Of a stretch of DNA of 64,000 nt, positions 20,561 through 30,178 are shown in pieces. Position numbers and translations under genes: made by a program. Every line of letters begins with the position of its first letter. The first letter of the stretch is position 1. The notes under the pieces were generated by a model. That model worked only from the letters and a program-made list of their open reading frames with translations. It had not been told where the DNA came from and searched no databases. The stretch is taken from NCBI RefSeq assembly GCF_026210795.1, contig NC_089458.1, forward strand, positions 682,001 to 746,000, read 5' to 3'. This stretch comes from Rhizophagus irregularis (taxonomy: Eukaryota; Glomeromycota; Glomeromycetes; Glomerales; Glomeraceae).

Positions 20561-23500
20561 TTAACGTTTTTGTTGATTTTCTATTTCTAATGCTTCGGCT
20601 TTAGCTTCCATCATTCGTGCTTCAGCCTCAGCTACTCGTGCTTTAATTTCACGCTTCCTTAATATAATTTCCTTCTCTTTAAGTTCTAACTCGAGATTTT
20701 TTTTATGAATCTCTTTAGAAAATGTTTCTTCTTCATTGTCTGATAAAATATTTTCAGCTCTTTCATGATTTTCCTTTGATCTAATAGGTGTTCTACTATT
20801 AGAAGGTGATAATTTTCTTTTTTTTGATGACTTGGGTAATTTATCATTAAGAGATACTTTATTCTTTTGAATACGAGATGCTATATATTATAAAAAAATT
20901 TTAAAAATTTTTATAAATAAATAAATTAATTGATAAATAATGTTTTTACTTACTTTTGCGTACAATTGAATTTTGTAATCTCTTAACATCACTTTTGTCT
21001 CTATGAGTGTAAGGTACTCCATTTTTGTCATGAACTTCAATCGTTGTATAACACCTTGCATCGTACCTTTTTCCTCTTTAAATTATTTATAATTAATACA
21101 TAATATTCATAATATTAAATGTAATTTGGTAATTAAAAAAACTTAAACTAACTTTAAAATGGCTGATAATAACTTCAATTGCTTTCCTTCTCTGTTAGCC
21201 ATGGAATGGGCCGCTTCAGCATTATTAGTATCTGATCCACTTTTATTCCAAATCTCATGATCAACATTTGAAACGTATTTATTTAAGGAAGATAAAACAT
21301 ATGATTGTCGATAATAATTCAACCATTCTATAAGAAAAAACATTTTTAAAAATTTATATTAATTCTTTTAAACTTCTAAAATAAATAAATAATATACCTT
21401 TTATTCCTTCATCATTTGTATCTTCTATTTGTTGCAGAAGATCATGAACTTGTTCTTTACTAGTTGCATTAGGAATTTGTCGTATTAAATTTTTCGTGCT
21501 TATAGTAAATGTTTTATGAAATAAATTTCTAAAAAAAAAAATAAATTAATTAAATTAAAAGTAAAAGAGATAACTATTCAATAAATTTATAAATACCTTT
21601 CAAAGTGTACAAGGCATGTTTTCAAAATAAATGTCAAGTGTGTTTCCCAACTTTTTTCGTGATCCAAATCATGTAATGCTAATCCTAACTCCTTAGCCTG
21701 TGCAGCGTCCAGATCAGCCAGAATACATCCAATACCACTTCCATGAATATGTCGAAATTGAATAGATTGACCACTTACTTCACGAATTATTTGGAATAAA
21801 GATGAGAATAACCTATGATACCCTTCAGCAGTAAAAACATTAGTAAATATACGACAAAATGACAATACTTAAAAAAAAAAACCATGGTTAGTAACATCAT
21901 TAATGTATATCATTTATAATACATGATGGGATTAATTTAAATAAAAATTTCACTTACTCAGGTGATGTTTGGAATCATACGTGTTAATTTCAAATTCATT
22001 TATCTCTCCTTTTACTCGTTTAAAGCTGACATCAATTTGAAAATAATCAAGTGTAATTAATTTTTTAGCTTGATTATCAAGCATACAAGTAATAATTACT
22101 TGGCCATTATTTGAATAAAGATCTAAAAATAATAGTTATTATTAATGAGTAATTTAAATAAAATGCATAATAAAATTTTAAAAAATTTACCAATTTTGCG
22201 AACATAATTTATTAAATCTGATTTGGGATTTAATATATCATGATAAATTCCTATAACTCCTTGTCCAAAAGGATGCAAGGTCTTGTATGCTTTTCCTACT
22301 AAGTATCGTAATTTGTCTATATTATTGAGAGAGACGTGAACTTCTGCCAATGTTTCTTTATTAAAATAAGCACTGAGTAGATTTCCTATTAGTTTAATAT
22401 ATCAAAACTAAATTAATTATTAATTGATGATGATAAATAATAATCTTATTAATATTTTATACCTGACAATATTGATCTTGAAGTAACATTATCATCTTGT
22501 TGAATAGCTTGGGTAATTAAAGATTCTAAGTTATTCTTAATTCCAGAAGGAATCCTCTCAGGTGCTGGGGGTGGATGATTATGTGTTCCTACACATACAA
22601 GTGCTACAAAAGGACATTTGACAATATCATAAGGAATAAATTTGATAAAGCGCACTTGACAAGGTTTGTCAATTATTTCTCCACGGACAATAGTTCCATT
22701 ATGTGTATGTGGCGTATCTTAAAATAAAAGAGATTTAGTTATGATTTAAAATAAATTTAATAGTATAATTAAATTTAAATAATTACCACATTTTTTACGT
22801 TTACAACTTTTAGAAAGTATCATACTACACTTTACTGTATCTTGTACCTAAATAATTGAATAATTTTTAAATTTTAAAAATAGAAAGATATAAAATAAAT
22901 GGCTATCTGCAATTGCTTATAATTTCCAATTTGACAAAAAAAATAATAATGAGAAATAAATAATACTTACAGATGCAGAACCTGTGAATAGACTTTGAAG
23001 TAATGAAATATCAACTTCATCTTGTTTTATTTTGATATATCGATGCCACTTATCACCTTGTTTGTATTTGTTGCAACCGATAAAATATGATACAATATTT
23101 GTTTGATAATTAGTTATTCTTCCAATATGAGGTCCTCCATTGCATGGGATATTGTCTTTTTTGAAATTACAAGGAGTATCTTTTGCTGCCAAAAATAAAC
23201 TAGTAAAAATTTGGATTAGTAATTAAAATAAGTTTTATACATTTGAAATTAACAATAATTAGTAAACTTACGTATATGTCTTAGCTTCTTTAGTATTATT
23301 ATTATTTTGTTGTGTATAATGTTGAAAAATTTCAGAATCAAAATCAACACTACAGTGTTCTTGATTAACAAGTTCAGGATCAGTGAACTGACAAAACTTT
23401 ATTCCTTGGCATTTTCTTTGATTTTTTTTAACGGGTATTCCTCCAAAAAAGGGCATTCTTGAATATTTGTGGTACCGCCTGAACCATTTGTTGAATATTG

Positions 23501-23908
23501 AATCTACATTGTAATAAAAAGTATTTATAGTTAAAGATCTATAGCTTGTTGTTAAATTAAAGGTAAATAATATATACTTACATCTGAAAACGCGTCTGTA
23601 TGATTTTTCCATCCAGTTACATTGTAAACGGTTGCAACTCCTTCTGAAGATGTATCTGGATATTCTATAGGAACAGTTGTATATATAACTTTGGGAACTC
23701 GCAGTTGAGAAGTAAAGAAAGCTAATGTTTCTTCGCTTTCTAATTCGTTTTCGCTATCACTATTATTCTCTCTCTATTTTTGTTTATTAGCTTTTAATAA
23801 TTTTCTCTTTAATAAAATAATATAATTTGAATAACATTTACTTACCATTTTAATTAAGTCTTTCTCATTATAATCATCTATATCCGAAAGTTCAATAATC
23901 GAAGACAT
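20561..23908 (-). CDS. MULE transposase with WRKY/GCM1-like zinc finger
   Basis: About a dozen exons with GT-AG borders can be followed (for example 23846-23908, 23582-23773 and 23272-23503). The acidic start MSSIIELSDIDDYNEKDLIK leads to CQGIKFCQFTDPEL, a CNFKKDNIPCNGG plus FIGCNKYKQGDKWHRYI zinc-binding-like segment, and CPFVALVCVGTHNHPPPAP, a WRKY/GCM1- or FLYWCH-like Cys/His finger. The DDE-type core follows: YFQIDVSFKRVKGEINEF, ILSFCRIFTNVFTAEGYHRL, then FRHIHGSGIGCILADLDAAQ, with Asp residues in the expected blocks. The C-terminal part has NKSGSDTNNAEAAHSMANRE, a basic stretch and a Lys/Glu-rich coiled coil ending EALEIENQQKR at 20561. The full frame looks intact, so this copy may be autonomous. 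Superfamily assignment rests on motifs plus the 9-bp duplication. Confidence 0.75.
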
Positions 23909-25330
23909 TATGAAGCTTGCGATTAATCGAAGATTGATTATGTTTTAAAAAGTGTATTCTGAAAAAAACGCGTTACAAAATTTTTTAAAAAAATGAATGT
24001 TACGTGTTGTATGTACTAGTTCTATGAATTTAACTTAAAAAGCTAAATCATGGTTTAAAAAGATAAAAAAGGAATAAAAATTAGTTTTATTAATCGTTTT
24101 AACGTGAAAAAAATCCAATTATAGTTAAATAAAAAAATTCTCAATTAAAAAAATATACCATCAAAGTGCCTAATTACTATTTGAGATTCTGAAGATTCAA
24201 TTAACTCCCATCCCTAACAGATTGGACCACCCATTTGCAGGAAATTTTCATTTAAATTGTTAACTTGCGGGAAATTTTTCAATTATCTACATAAATTACT
24301 ATTTGATTAGATAGTTAATAAATCAGCAAACAAATACTTTCACACCCCCAAAAATATTTTTTCCTGAAACAGACATTTTCCGTAAGTAAATTATTTACTA
24401 ACCTTTTTCCCAGATCAAATTAAGTGCGAAAAATGTCAAAAATATTGGAAATTCATTTATTTATATTAGATCGATACAATAAAATCTGATCTCGTAACAC
24501 ATCAATGACGTCTTATCAATTAATGTAACTAAATTTAATATATTACTATATATATACAAGAATATATCGAAAAAAAAATTTTATTTAATACGCCAACAAT
24601 CTAATACAATAAAGGTAAATGAAATATTAATAATATTAATGACATCACTAAAAGAAATGATAACTTCTACATGTGCCTTCGAAATCTCTTATAAAAAGAA
24701 TCTTTTCTCTTCAATTACCATTAAAGAGGAATACATGCAATTCCTTAAAAATCCATAATGTTGCTGGAAGAAAAAACAACTTCTTACACTAAAAGTTACC
24801 CGAAAATTCTTTAAAACATTTGTTTCAAATTCCCAACAAATGACTTAAAATCGGAAAAACAGGAAAAAAGGCATTAATGTTTTTTCATAATGCCGTTAAC
24901 CACTTTATACCAACCCAAAGATGCTTACCTTAATAGTTCCGTTCCAAAGGAAACTCTGAACCCTAAAAAAATAAGGTGCTAGTCTTTTCAAAATGTCATT
25001 AACATCGTGTCATTACAACTACACATTTATTAAGAAGAAATAAAAAAAACGGGTTAATATCGTTTTTAAAAGTAAATTTAAATAAAACTCTTACCACTTA
25101 CCAGAAATCTGTTAAAAAAATAAAAAAATAAACATAGTTTCGTTTCAAAAAAATTTGAGAAAAAAAAGAGCCAAGTCACAATCATGTGAAAAAAATGTTG
25201 TTTATACAATCATACGGTCATACTTTATTTTCTGGTTCGAGATAAATATACATGTACGAAATCATTACCATACATAGCATACATGTAACAGTTTGTAACA
25301 CCATACATACATACATCGGTTTCCATACAA
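23909..25330. other. Noncoding part of the MULE
   Basis: Between the transposase start and the right end lies about 1.4 kb of AT-rich DNA without a gene. Around 24235-24275 there is a diverged direct repeat of GCAGGAAATTTTCA/GCGGGAAATTTTTCA. The last 100 bp carry CATACATA-rich words that mirror the left end. The promoter of the transposase gene should lie in this stretch. Confidence 0.55.
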
Positions 25331-25934
25331 TACTTGTTTTTTATATAATCAGGAAAACGTGGTGAAGAAATTCAAAAACTATGGCGTGATTTTTATGATT
25401 TATACTTAGTTTTGAGAAGTCCTAATCTAACATATTCAGAAATTGATAATTTCGAAAATAAAGCAAAGCAATGGATTAAATTGTTTTGTCGGCCAAGTCA
25501 GGGGCAAATGAACTCAGCATCACAAATACCGGGTTTATATAGAAAAGAGGATGTTACCCCTTATATGCATGTTTTTTCCCAGCACATTCCAGAATTTTTG
25601 CGAAATCTAAAGGAAAAAAATATGGGATTGCGGGTTTTTTCTACTTCAAGCATTGAAAAAAAAAACCATAATCAGGTATATCACTTTTATTTTTTTTTTT
25701 TAAATCATTTTGTTTGACTAATTACGTTATCTCTATTTTTATCTATAAATTTTAGGTTAGACTATTTTTTTGTGGAACAACTATGGGTGGTGGAACCAGA
25801 GGAAACCTGTAGTATATGATATTATGGAGTTTGAAAATCGTCAGTTATATTATTTAATAAATAATACGCCGCAAGAAATTCTGATGCGACATATTGATGC
25901 AGGGGACAAAGAAAACAAAGACTAAAAGTGGAAT

Positions 25935-26777
25935 TTACTTACTCTGATTCATATCTTGAAGTGGCCGAGGTAAAATGTAACGGAATTTCTTCTTAACAGG
26001 CTGTTTTAAATTGTTGGATAAAGATGATGTATCTTCTTGAAATATTGAAAATTGTGAATTTGGTGTAGGTGTTTGGTTTATGTTACTATAATAAAAAAAT
26101 TATGAATAAATGTAAATTTTAAAAAAAAAATAATAATAAACTCATTACTTTTCTTGAAATTCTCCAGAGTCTGTAATAAAATTACATGTCATTCTTCCTA
26201 ATGTGAACTTTCTATTATTCTCTAATAATACCGTCTGGCTCCATATAAATTTAACTTGATACGTATTTTCATAATCTTCAAGTAAGACATAACCTTTAGT
26301 ATTAGTTAGAGGATTTTGTCGGAAACTCCACTGATCATAGTGAAGTATTTGCTTAAGTCTGTTTTCTCCTGTTAACCCCCAAAATAACATTGATATTTAT
26401 GTTTAGCAGGACTGTATTTGAACTTTTCTTCATCTTTAAATAGATATACAAATATGTTTTCTGGAAATGTTTCGATTGAAAAGCGTTTTTTCCCAATGGC
26501 ATGTCGAGAAAAACCTAGTTTTTTTTTTAATAAGAATTATAAAGGAGTTTATGTATTGAGACATTTGTTCCGAAGTAGGACGAGGAAGAGAATAGAAATG
26601 GGGTATTGTTTTATTGTGCGAATGTTTATTTCTTTCATGAACGAATAATTTTTGATAAGTTGTAAAAGCTTTAAAACAAAGCTTACAGCAAATAGACAAC
26701 GGGTTTTCCATCAGGACGCGAAAAACTACTGTACAACGATTACTGAATAAATATCGTATAGTACATGCAATAATCAC
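25935..26777 (-). pseudogene. C2H2 zinc-finger gene of the 9.3-kb element, frame-shifted
   Basis: The minus strand encodes CKLCFKAFTTYQKLFVHE and RNKH, a C-x2-C-x12-H-x4-H finger, then IPHFYSLPRPTSEQMSQYIN. After a shift in the poly-A near 26520 comes FSRHAIGKKRFSIETFPENI and KFKYSPAKHKYQCYFGG. After a second shift near 26375 comes LTGENRLKQILHYDQWSFRQ and NNRKFTLGRMTCNFITDSGE. A short intron (about 26093-26147) leads to PNSQFSIFQEDTSSLSNNL and a basic end stopping at 25935-25937. The gene is convergent with the plus-strand gene, stop codons 9 bp apart. The role is unknown; a finger protein encoded by a transposon may bind DNA for transposition. Confidence 0.65.
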
Positions 26778-26888
26778 ATTGTTGATCTGTGTGACAAAAT
26801 TGAGGAGGAGTCAAATTGGCCCATATGTATTTTTTTTTGATTTTTTGGCGGTAACCTTTATATATAGTTTTCCAGGTCCTGCTTCAGT

Positions 26889-27665
26889 ATGTGCTTTCAC
26901 TACCCTCTAAACAAAAAGAAGAATTATATTTGTATTTGTACATTTTGATATTATTATATACCTTCCAAATTACCCTATTTCCTTCTCTGATAAATTGATC
27001 TATATATTGTCTAGTTTTTCCAAGAGCAATTGACCATTGTTCACTATGTTTAAGAATTTTCCTTCCCTTTAAGTCATATGTAGCACCATCTATTTGTTGA
27101 GTTGGGGTTCGTTCATATGTAATATGTTGATGTGCTGGTATTTTCTTCCTTAAGTCTTGCTTCTTAATTCCTTTTATGCGTTCCCATTCTGTTATTAAGT
27201 TGCATCGTGGTTGCCAAATAATTCTATAAAATTCATTAACAAATATTTCTAAAAGGAGGGTAGTAATTGTTAGTGTAGCTTTTTCTGACTTAACAATAAG
27301 CTTGATTTCTCTATATTTTTCTTTTAGAAAGAAATTCTTTATCATTAATTGTGCATGGGGAATAGGTAACTCTTGATTTGAATCTGTTGTATGAACAAAA
27401 AATTTTCTATTCCACAAAAGTAATTGTTGTGTGTCCTCTTGAAAATACTAAATATTTTTGAGTTATAATGATAAAATAAAAAGAATATATAAATGAAAAA
27501 AAATGAAATAAAAAAAATGAAGGGATTAAAAATAGAATAAAATGGAGTAAAAGAGAAGTGAAAAAAATAAAAAAAAATAAAAAAATAAAAAGAAGTAAAG
27601 AAAAAATAAAAAAATAAAAGAAATAAAGAGTAGTTAACTAGTTGTACAATTATTTTAAAAGCCAT
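26889..27665 (-). pseudogene. Upstream part of the gene split by the 9.3-kb element
   Basis: A possible first exon starts MAFKIIVQLVN (27665). An AT-rich intron precedes exon 2 (about 26962-27448): YFQEDTQQLLLWNRKFFVHT, HAQLMIKNFFLKEKYREIKL, LLLEIFVNEFYRIIWQPRCN and GKTRQYIDQFIREGNRVIWK. A further intron leads to RVVKAHTEA, where the frame runs into the inserted element. The continuation lies at about 17440-17579. Part 2 alone looks intact, which suggests that the insertion broke a gene that was then still open. The family is unrecognised, possibly another transposon-linked protein. Confidence 0.6.
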
Positions 27666-27869
27666 TATATCTAAATTGAATAAAACTTAAAGTGATTAAC
27701 TTATGTGATTTAACTTATTAATAAATTTTATATAATTATATAATTTTATTCAAATTTTTTTTTAAAAAATATAAATTATAAATACAATAAAAAATGAAAT
27801 ACATTAGTTGTCAAAAATATAAAAAAATTTATTATTATGCTCTAGATTTATATAAAGTGAAATGAATAA

Positions 27870-28050
27870 GGGAGCTTACAGATATTATGTAATTATTAAA
27901 GGGGGGAGGGAAATAACCAAAATCTTACATTACACTTAATAAAATATATAATTTATAAATATTATAATTTGATTGGTTATTAAATCTGACAAGGAGGAGG
28001 GGAAGTAAGTTTATATTAAACTGAATATTACGTAATATATGTAACTCCCC
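27870..28050 (+). mobile_element. Tourist-like MITE, copy 1
   Basis: The 181-bp element has inverted ends GGGAGCTTACAGATATTA and, inward from the right, GGGGAGTTACATATATTACG. TAA flanks it on both sides (27867-27869 and 28051-28053). Two further copies follow at 28208-28378 and 29992-30175, in the same orientation. Three-base TWA duplications are typical of PIF/Harbinger-derived Tourist MITEs. Shared core: TAATTTGATTGGTTATTAAA. Confidence 0.85.
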
Positions 28051-28207
28051 TAATAATACAATTAATTTTTTTTTTTAAAAAAAAAATATTGATGTAAAAT
28101 ATAAATTTTAGGAAGTAATATAACCTAAATTATTTAACCTAAAAAGCAAGTTAGTAAAACTTATCTAGGTTTATAATAATATTTCAAAAATTAGTTAAAT
28201 CACCTTA

Positions 28208-28378
28208 GAGAACTTACATATATTACGTAATTATTAAAGGGGAAGGAAGTAACTAAAATCTTACATTACACTTAATAAAATTATATGATTTATAAATATT
28301 ATAATTTGATTGGTTATTAAATCTGACAAGGAGTAAGTTTATATTAAACTAAATATTATGTAATATATGTAACTCCTC
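28208..28378 (+). mobile_element. Tourist-like MITE, copy 2
   Basis: Same family as copy 1, with start GAGAACTTACATATATTACG and the same core. It is flanked by TTA on both sides (28205-28207 and 28379-28381). It is slightly shorter because it lost bases in the GGGG-rich part and in the GGAGGAGGGGAAG segment. Confidence 0.85.
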
Positions 28379-28479
28379 TTAAATAAAAAATTATTAAATT
28401 ATTCTAAATGAAAATTAGTTATAATCTTTTAATATAAATACATTTGAAAATTTATTTATAAATAAAATATAGGGTTTAA

Positions 28480-28747
28480 AATTTAAACGCATCTGCATTT
28501 AAACGCACCCTCATGATATAAGTCAAAAATAAAGTTTTAAACTCCTTTTGTCATAGTAAGTAAAGTTGTAGAGGAGGCAAAAATATGCATATAACATAAG
28601 TTTATTTATAGGTGTATAAGGTATAAATTGCATTTATTTAAAAAAATCAGAAATTCGCCAGTATCACATGATAAAATGATCAACATTTTTATTATATAAA
28701 AATTTCCAAAAAAGGGGGTGCATTCAAAATGCAGGTGCGTTCAAATT
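28480..28747. mobile_element. TTAA-flanked MITE of 268 bp
   Basis: The left end reads AATTTAAACGCATCTGCATT and then TAAACGCACCC. The right end, inward, reads AATTTGAACGCACCTGCATT and then TTGAATGCACCC. TTAA lies immediately outside both ends, as for piggyBac-like insertions, although in AT-rich DNA this could be chance. No coding capacity. Confidence 0.7.
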
Positions 28748-29076
28748 TTAATTTCTAAAATATATTTATTTTATGAAAAATCTTTATACTTAATATATAC
28801 TTAAAAATTTATTATTATTATAGAAAAATCTAATATAATATGATGAAAAATTTAATATATTGCAGTATATTGTATTATAATATAACATAATTTCATATCA
28901 TATGAAAATTATATATAAATTTAAACCAATTCCTTTTTTATATCAATTAAATTTGTTTAATTTATAAATTTTTATAAAATAGTAATAGTATATCATTATA
29001 ATATAAAATTCATTATAATATGAATTATTTTATATATGCTATTTATATATTTTACTTTGTTAAATAATATGCAAGT

Positions 29077-29471
29077 TAAGGATGGTCAGTCAGTCTTTCG
29101 GTCCTGAACGGTCCTGCCCGGTCTTTGGAAAAGTTATAAGGAATGCACCCTTGAATTTTTAAGGCGCAGCAAGTATGGCTAAAGACCAATAAATGTCAAA
29201 ATTTGGCCTTTATACTTCTTTTTTTAAGACCAGCAGAGGCGAAATTGGAAAAAGACCGAAAAAAGCAAAAAATACTGATTTTGGCAAAATAAAAACCTGC
29301 CTAGCTCTAAATTGGGTGATTAGATCTAGACCAAAATTTACCACTTTTTGGTCTTTAATCAGTTCTGTTGTGCTACAAAAAATTGGAAGCACAGCCTTAT
29401 TACTTTTCCAAAAATTTCCTAAAGACCGATCAGGACCAATCAAAGACCACAGGACTGACTGACTATCTCTA
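29077..29471. mobile_element. 395-bp hAT-like MITE with TCAGTCAGTC ends
   Basis: The left end is TAAGGATGGTCAGTCAGTC; the right end, inward, is TAGAGATAGTCAGTCAGTC. The similarity extends inward through GGTCCTG and CGGTCTTT words for about 70 bp. The 8-bp direct repeat ATGCAAGT flanks it (29069-29076 and 29472-29479). TA-GAT ends with 8-bp duplications are hAT-like. Open frames on both strands inside it are by-products of its inverted structure and do not look like protein. Confidence 0.85.
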
Positions 29472-29479
29472 ATGCAAGT

Positions 29480-29988
29480 ATTTAAAATTTGATACAGTAA
29501 GATTTTTTTTATATGTTAAAATCTATTATATTAAAATTTGTTATCCTTTAAACCATAAGCAATTGCAAGCAAATTTACTTGCAATTTTACTAAAAATTCA
29601 GCTTTTATCTTATTTTATGAAAAATAAAGCAATTTTAATAAAATTTTTTTTCAAAATAATTTAAATTATATATTATGCAGTAATTATTATCATGTATTAA
29701 TTATATATTAAAAAATTGAAAACTACCCATTAGTTAAAAGTTGTATTTTAAAATAATTATATATAAAATTTTAAATAACTTTACCTTTAATTTTGATAAT
29801 TTTATTAATAATTAATTGTATCTATATAAAAACTTAATAGAATATATAAAATTTGATATAAGAAATAACTTTTATTAATATAATTTTTAATGTTAAATTA
29901 ACTTTATATAGAACTTTAATAAAAATTTTATTATGTATTCGAATTAAATATATATTCATAAAAATTAATTTTTTTATTCTTAATTTAT
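29480..29988. other. AT-rich spacer, no gene seen
   Basis: Nothing but A/T-rich DNA with short repeats of TTTATTAATAA type and a GCAATTGCAAGCAAATTTACTTGCAATT palindromic patch near 29560-29587. No gene fragment is recognised. Confidence 0.5.
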
Positions 29989-29991
29989 TTA

Positions 29992-30175
29992 GGGAGCTTA
30001 CAGATATTACGTAATTATCAAAGGGAGGGAAGGGGGTAACCAAAATCGTACGTTATACTTAATAAAATATATAATTTATAAATATTATAATTTGATTGGT
30101 TATTAAATCTGATAAAGGAAGGGAGGAGAGTAAGTTTATATTAAACTGAATATTACGTAATATATGTAACTTCCC
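29992..30175 (+). mobile_element. Tourist-like MITE, copy 3
   Basis: Third copy of the family at 27870 and 28208, with start GGGAGCTTACAGATATTACG and TTA duplications at 29989-29991 and 30176-30178. It carries the same core word TAATTTGATTGGTTATTAAA. Confidence 0.85.
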
Positions 30176-30178
30176 TTA

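Larger units (their letters stand above)
20219..25350. mobile_element. 5.1-kb Mutator-like element (MULE)
   Basis: The ends are imperfect inverted repeats beginning with G. They share AAACA-GTA-TGTATGGA followed by CC and ATGTATGTATGTATGGTG, at equal distance from each border. The exact 9-bp duplication AGGAAAACG is what MULEs generate. The element carries one minus-strand, multi-exon transposase gene (20561-23908) with no stop or frameshift that I could find. About 1.4 kb of noncoding DNA lies between the gene start and the right end. It lies inside the older plus-strand transposon gene. Confidence 0.85.
20210..25359. repeat. 9-bp target-site duplication of the MULE
   Basis: AGGAAAACG is present at 20210-20218 and 25351-25359. 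The coding frame of the older plus-strand gene reads through it on both sides as SGKRG. The match extends two bases further upstream (TC), but the 9-bp boundary also places the GTATGGA block of both inverted ends exactly 22 bp from the border. Confidence 0.85.
18150..25925 (+). pseudogene. Large multi-exon transposon gene, split by the MULE
   Basis: The reading starts at an ATG with a GTGAGT donor (18150), then VARVFCHDYPNNPYIDAL. After frame changes come IVQYQIPDGYIIETEAANKA, ITWKERRAEYSISSERSASG and RISRENSRLSGIHVFGLDIE. Later blocks are LLGRDGYRRLAAVEARLTRE, GNGVYRSIRNLLQIFIPIW, KLGGNGRNVGRKQNHVMLTI, FSGDWKFTMYNIMGLNTPNA, YFCLYCDCEASNHWN and NSGKWDWTSLMGPDKKK. The frame breaks at GKR (20218) and resumes at 25351 with GKRGEEIQKLWRDFY, PSQGQMNSASQIPGLYRKED and VFSTSSIEKKNHNQ. 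After an intron it ends PVVYDIMEFENRQLYYLINN. Damage: a TAA at 18872-18874, N-terminal shifts near 18300-18360 and a one-base loss near 25790. It is probably the element's transposase or a replication protein. The family is widespread in Rhizophagus but I cannot name its enzymology. Confidence 0.75.
17580..26880. mobile_element. 9.3-kb two-gene DNA transposon, interrupted by a MULE
   Basis: The left end is AAGACCTGAAAAACTTC followed by AGGGGTTACCGCCAAA. The right end, read inward, is AGGACCTGGAAAACTAT followed by AAGGTTACCGCCAAA. The ends are about 37 bp long. A further GGTCACCGCCAAA word lies at about 17648, probably a transposase-binding repeat. Without the nested MULE (5132 bp plus its 9-bp duplication) the element would be about 4.16 kb. 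It holds two convergent genes: a plus-strand gene (18150-25925) and a minus-strand zinc-finger gene (25935-26777). Their stop codons are 9 bp apart. Both are now broken, so this copy looks dead. The 8-bp duplication would fit hAT or KDZ-type insertion, but I do not recognise the superfamily from the proteins. Confidence 0.85.
17572..26888. repeat. 8-bp target-site duplication of the 9.3-kb element
   Basis: GCTTCAGT lies at 17572-17579 and again at 26881-26888, directly outside the inverted ends. It is exact and not AT-rich, so coincidence is unlikely. It falls inside an exon of the interrupted minus-strand gene. Confidence 0.88.

Noticed and set aside
26418-26648. Plus-strand 76-codon frame
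   Set aside because: Antisense shadow of the minus-strand zinc-finger gene, where the C2H2 motif and conserved blocks are read.
27345-27665. 106-codon frame with Phe-rich middle on the minus strand
   Set aside because: The Phe-rich part is the AT-rich intron read through; only the first codons and the part after the acceptor look coding.
29193-29462. 89- and 77-codon frames on opposite strands
   Set aside because: Both lie wholly inside the 395-bp hAT-like MITE and derive from its inverted repeats.
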